Below the pieces are notes generated by a model, which ran no database searches, was not told the DNA's origin, and saw only the letters and a list, made by a program, of their open reading frames with translations. A stretch of DNA of 64,000 nt, taken from Tamarix chinensis (Eukaryota; Streptophyta; Magnoliopsida; Caryophyllales; Tamaricaceae). Position 1 is the stretch's first letter, and every line of letters begins with the position of its first letter. Location of the stretch: NCBI GenBank assembly GCA_030549775.1, contig CM060175.1:108864688-108928687 (forward strand), written 5' to 3'. Positions 60,835 through 64,000 of the stretch are shown piece after piece. The translations under genes were made by a program, and so were the position numbers.

Positions 60835-63800
60835 TGTAATCCCCCAAAATTTTAGAAAACCAATAATTTAATAAATAATTTTTATCTGAAATAAATTAGC
60901 TTTTAAAATTACCTAACTTAATTAATTTGTGGATTTTAGAGTATGTAAATTTGGATAAGAGTATTTAATAAATTAAAAATAAATATTTTTCTATTTATCA
61001 TATTGTTTTATTTAAATAATTTTCCAAACTAATATTTTACCAACTTTATCCTTTTTAAACTAAAATATTAGATTATAATAAATTAAATTATTAAATTAAA
61101 TAATTTACTAAGAATATTATATTTTATGATTTTATAAATTTAATTAAATTACTTTTCCTATTTTTTTTCTCATCCCCCTTTTTTCCTTTTTCCCTTTTTC
61201 CTCTTTCTTCTTTTCCTTTTTCTTTTTTTCCCTTTCCCTCGAGCTGCCTCGCCAGGCCAGCCCTCCTTGCGCGTTGGGCCGCCCGCACCGGCCTGCTTCC
61301 CTCCCTTCTCTCCCTCGCGCACCGCCCAACACACTCAGCCCACCTCACCCTCTCTTCCTCCCTCGGTCCCTCTCCCGCGTGCCTGACCCAATCGGTCCGC
61401 CCCCCCCCCACTTTTCTTTTCCTTCTTTCCCCGACCGGCCAGCTTTTTCCCCTCCTTTCCCCGACCGGCCGCCCGCAGCCTCCCTTCCTCCTTCTTCTTC
61501 TCCCCAGGCGGCAGCAGCTGCCGACCTGTTTACTGCTGCCCGACTGCCTGCAACCGCCACCTTGCCACCCTGTCTCTCCCTCTCCCTCTCTCTCTTCTCC
61601 CTCTTCTTTTTCTCCACCTTTCCCTGCCCCATTATTTCGAAACCCTTCTTCCCCGACCCTCTTCCCTCCATTTTCTCCCCTCCATCTTCTCCCCTTGATT
61701 TCGTGCGCCGCCGCCCTCCGCCGCTCCAACCGCCGCACTCATCCCATAAACCACCTCCTGCACCCTTCGACTACCACCTTGCACCGCCCCAATACCCATC
61801 TCGCAACCCTCTTTCTCCCTTCTCCTATTTTTCTCCTTGTTTTCACCCTTCTCGACAGCCGCCTGTAACGCCGCCGTTCTCCGTCGTCCGGCCGTCTTTG
61901 CCGCCTCCCAGACCACCAATCTCCTCCCTGCAACCTCCTCTACCACCCCCATACTTTACTTTCCCGAAACCAGCCCCTTCACCATTTCGTTTTCCCCCTT
62001 TCTTTTCCTTCCTCGCCAGCCTGCACCTCGACACCCCACTTCGACCGCCACCTTCGCAGCCTTGCTGCCGCCGCCTCCGCCACCATTAGCCACCATCAAC
62101 ACGTCCCCGACCACCTCTTACACCCCCTCTCCACCTCTGCATCCTTCCCTTGCCTTGAAACCTCCCCCAACCACCTTCTTTTCTAGCCTAAATACCCTAA
62201 CCCGAAAATAATAGATTTTGCTTCCTTCAAACCCTTCCACCCCTCATGTTTGCATGAAACTCACGCTGCTCATGCAGCGTGAGCTCCACTTTAGTTTGAA
62301 AATTACTTGGCTAATTTTTAAGGTATAATGGTATTTAATGTTAAGTATTTTATTAATTAAAATTTATAAAGTCTTATTCTTAGATTCTTATTTCTAACAT
62401 AATTATGATGGATATTATTTTTAGGTGTTGAGTTGCTAATTGTGCTTGGTAAGATTTGATATTTTGCGGGATTAAGGTAATTGTTAAACCTCCCTTAAAT
62501 GCATGGAAACGTATGCTAGCACATTAGGAATTTTATTATGATTTTATGTATGTTTTGTGAGCCAAGCATGATATATAAATGGTTGTTATAGTTATTGAAA
62601 GAAAAAGGGAAATGCATGATAGCTTTGTGCCATGTGTAGGTATGATAATTAAGGAAGGAGTTGATTATTGATGGAAATACTAAATGCTTGCCTATGATGT
62701 ATTATGTTGCTAATGTATGTGTAATATTATTGTCTAAGGATATTTTAGTGATATGAAGTATGTGATCTAATATATGTAGTTGAGTATCGTGTTGAACGAT
62801 GACAAGTTTGGGGAGTTAAATGATAAGAATGGAGTGCAAATAGTGGTATTTTATGTAGTGGTGGTAAATTTGTAAAAATGGTGCAACAAAGGGTTAAGTG
62901 GAAATTTTATAAGTGAAAAGGGTATTTCGGTAATTTTATAAGTAAAAGGGTATTTTGGTAATTTAAAAATAAAGGAGTTAAATGATAATTTATAAGTAAA
63001 GGATAAAATTGTAATTTGTGAGAAAGAAGGGTATTATGGTAATTTTTGAGATAAAAGAATAATACGGAAATTTTATGATTAAATGGCCAAATGATAATTT
63101 TATGAGTAAAGGGGTATTATGGTAAATTTTGGAGAAAAGGGTAAAGTGGTAATTTTGGAGTCAAAGGGCAATATAGTAATTTTATAAGTAAGTGGTAAGA
63201 ATGGTAATTTTGGAAGTGAGGGTAAAATAGTAATTTTGGATGAAGGAGGGCATTATGGTAATTTTTCAAGTAAAAGGGCAATATGGCAATGTTGAGAGTA
63301 AAGGGGGCAAAATAGTAATTTCATAAGTGGTAATATGGTAATTGTATAAGTGAATGGCGAAATGGTAATTTATAAGTAATGGGTAATATGGTAATTTTGG
63401 AAAAGAAGGGAAAAATGGTAATTTTGTTAAGGAAAGATAAAAATGATAATTTTGGGATGTAAAAGGGTAAGATAGTAATTCGAAAAGAAAAAGGGGTGTT
63501 ATGGTAATTCTACAAGAAAAAGGGGTATGGTGGTAATTTGTATGAATTAAAGGATATTATGGTAAACCCGGTAATATGGGGTAACTTGGTAATTATGATA
63601 GTGACAAAAGATAATTTAGTAATTAAATTATGATTGTAGAAGGGCAATTGGATAAGTATGATACTAGAGAAAGGTAATTTGGTAAATTAACCAATTAAAG
63701 GGCATTATGGTAATTTTAATAAAGGAGAAGGGTAATATAGTAATTATAAATATGAAGAAGGGTAAATTAATATTGGTAATTATGAAAAAGGGTGATTTGG

Positions 63801-64000
63801 GATTCATGATAGTTAAAAAGGGTAAAATGGCAATTAAAATAATTGAGAGGGCAATTTCGAAATTATAACAAAGGAGAAGGGCGATTTGGTAATATAACCA
63901 ACCAAATGGGAAATATGATAAGTGTAGCAATTATGAGGGGTGAATGGTGATCTAAAAAGGGTATGAGATAATTTGGTAATCTAAATTGGTCAAAGGGTAA
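60835..64000 (-). mobile_element. Giant LTR-like element nested in copia, right end outside window
   Basis: It begins TGTAATCCCCCAAAATTTTAG directly after the copia RNase H text; GTATC (60830-60834) is the expected left target duplication. Reading the minus strand gives the same order as the 48523 copy. From left to right here: AT-rich end, C/T-rich GC-rich island (61190-62190), AT-rich stretch, then the short-unit array (62880-64000). The close match to the 48523 copy, including the array missing from the 42955 copy, puts these two in one subfamily. Its long frames (61274-62089 and others) are island artefacts. Confidence 0.8.
62880..64000. repeat. GGTAATTTTGGAAG-type short-unit repeats
   Basis: This is the complement of the 50260-51550 array, with units of 18-40 bp around AAGGGTATTATGGTAATTTT. 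It is cut by the window edge. Confidence 0.8.

Noticed and set aside
61124..62211. 271-codon and other overlapping frames
   Set aside because: They lie in the GC-rich island of a mobile element; shared peptides between copies switch frame, which argues against coding constraint.

Overview
The window is plant nuclear DNA, most likely from a eudicot with a repeat-rich genome. Gene islands with GT-AG introns sit among nested LTR elements, LINEs, a Helitron, MULE and hAT relics, MITEs and AT-rich spacers. The species cannot be named from the sequence. Roughly nine tenths of the window is mobile or repeated DNA.

Only two genes look intact. One encodes a 68-residue bL31-type ribosomal protein, probably mitochondrial (CDS 8429-8635, +). 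The other is an 11-exon gene for the MOCS3/CNX5 (Uba4) adenylyltransferase-sulfurtransferase (22559-28262, -), whose spliced CDS I assembled to 469 codons plus stop. Between them lies a broken STIG1-like gene with a proline-rich tail (20777-21862, +). From memory, the Arabidopsis neighbourhood At5g55110-At5g55130 holds STIG1-like, VTC5, L31 and CNX5 genes, so this looks like a conserved gene block inflated by transposons.

Layout: 1-565 is the end of a giant LTR-like element. 600-3429 is a decayed MULE with an OTU-protease module. 3840-5060 is a hairpin and CGATG-repeat region. 5570-8850 is the bL31 gene with a long 5' intron. About 10.05-19.9 kb is one LINE, split by a 4.1-kb LTR-like element (10194-14317) and by an 856-bp solo LTR with a perfect TSD (17292-18147). 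20.8-21.9 kb is the STIG1-like pseudogene. 22.5-28.3 kb is CNX5, with a LINE fragment in one intron. 28622-35767 is a complete-ended Helitron on the minus strand, carrying a fragment of a host seven-transmembrane receptor gene. 36.1-40.4 kb is a dead hAT. 40.4-42.95 kb holds MITEs and a duplicated repeat. 42955-47771 and 48523-53759 are two giant LTR-like elements in opposite orientation. 54.0-55.4 kb is a copia-type solo LTR. 55.8-56.3 kb is a MITE. 56686-60834 is a decayed copia element cut by a further giant element that runs off the window at 64000.

The most unusual component is the family of 4.1-5.2-kb non-coding elements. It has five copies here, unusually long inverted termini (about 17 bp), 5-bp target duplications, an extremely GC-rich strand-asymmetric island and two kinds of internal tandem repeat. 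They are best explained as giant solo LTRs (Ogre/Tat-like size) or LARD-type derivatives. No protein-coding, CRISPR or prokaryotic defence system was found.
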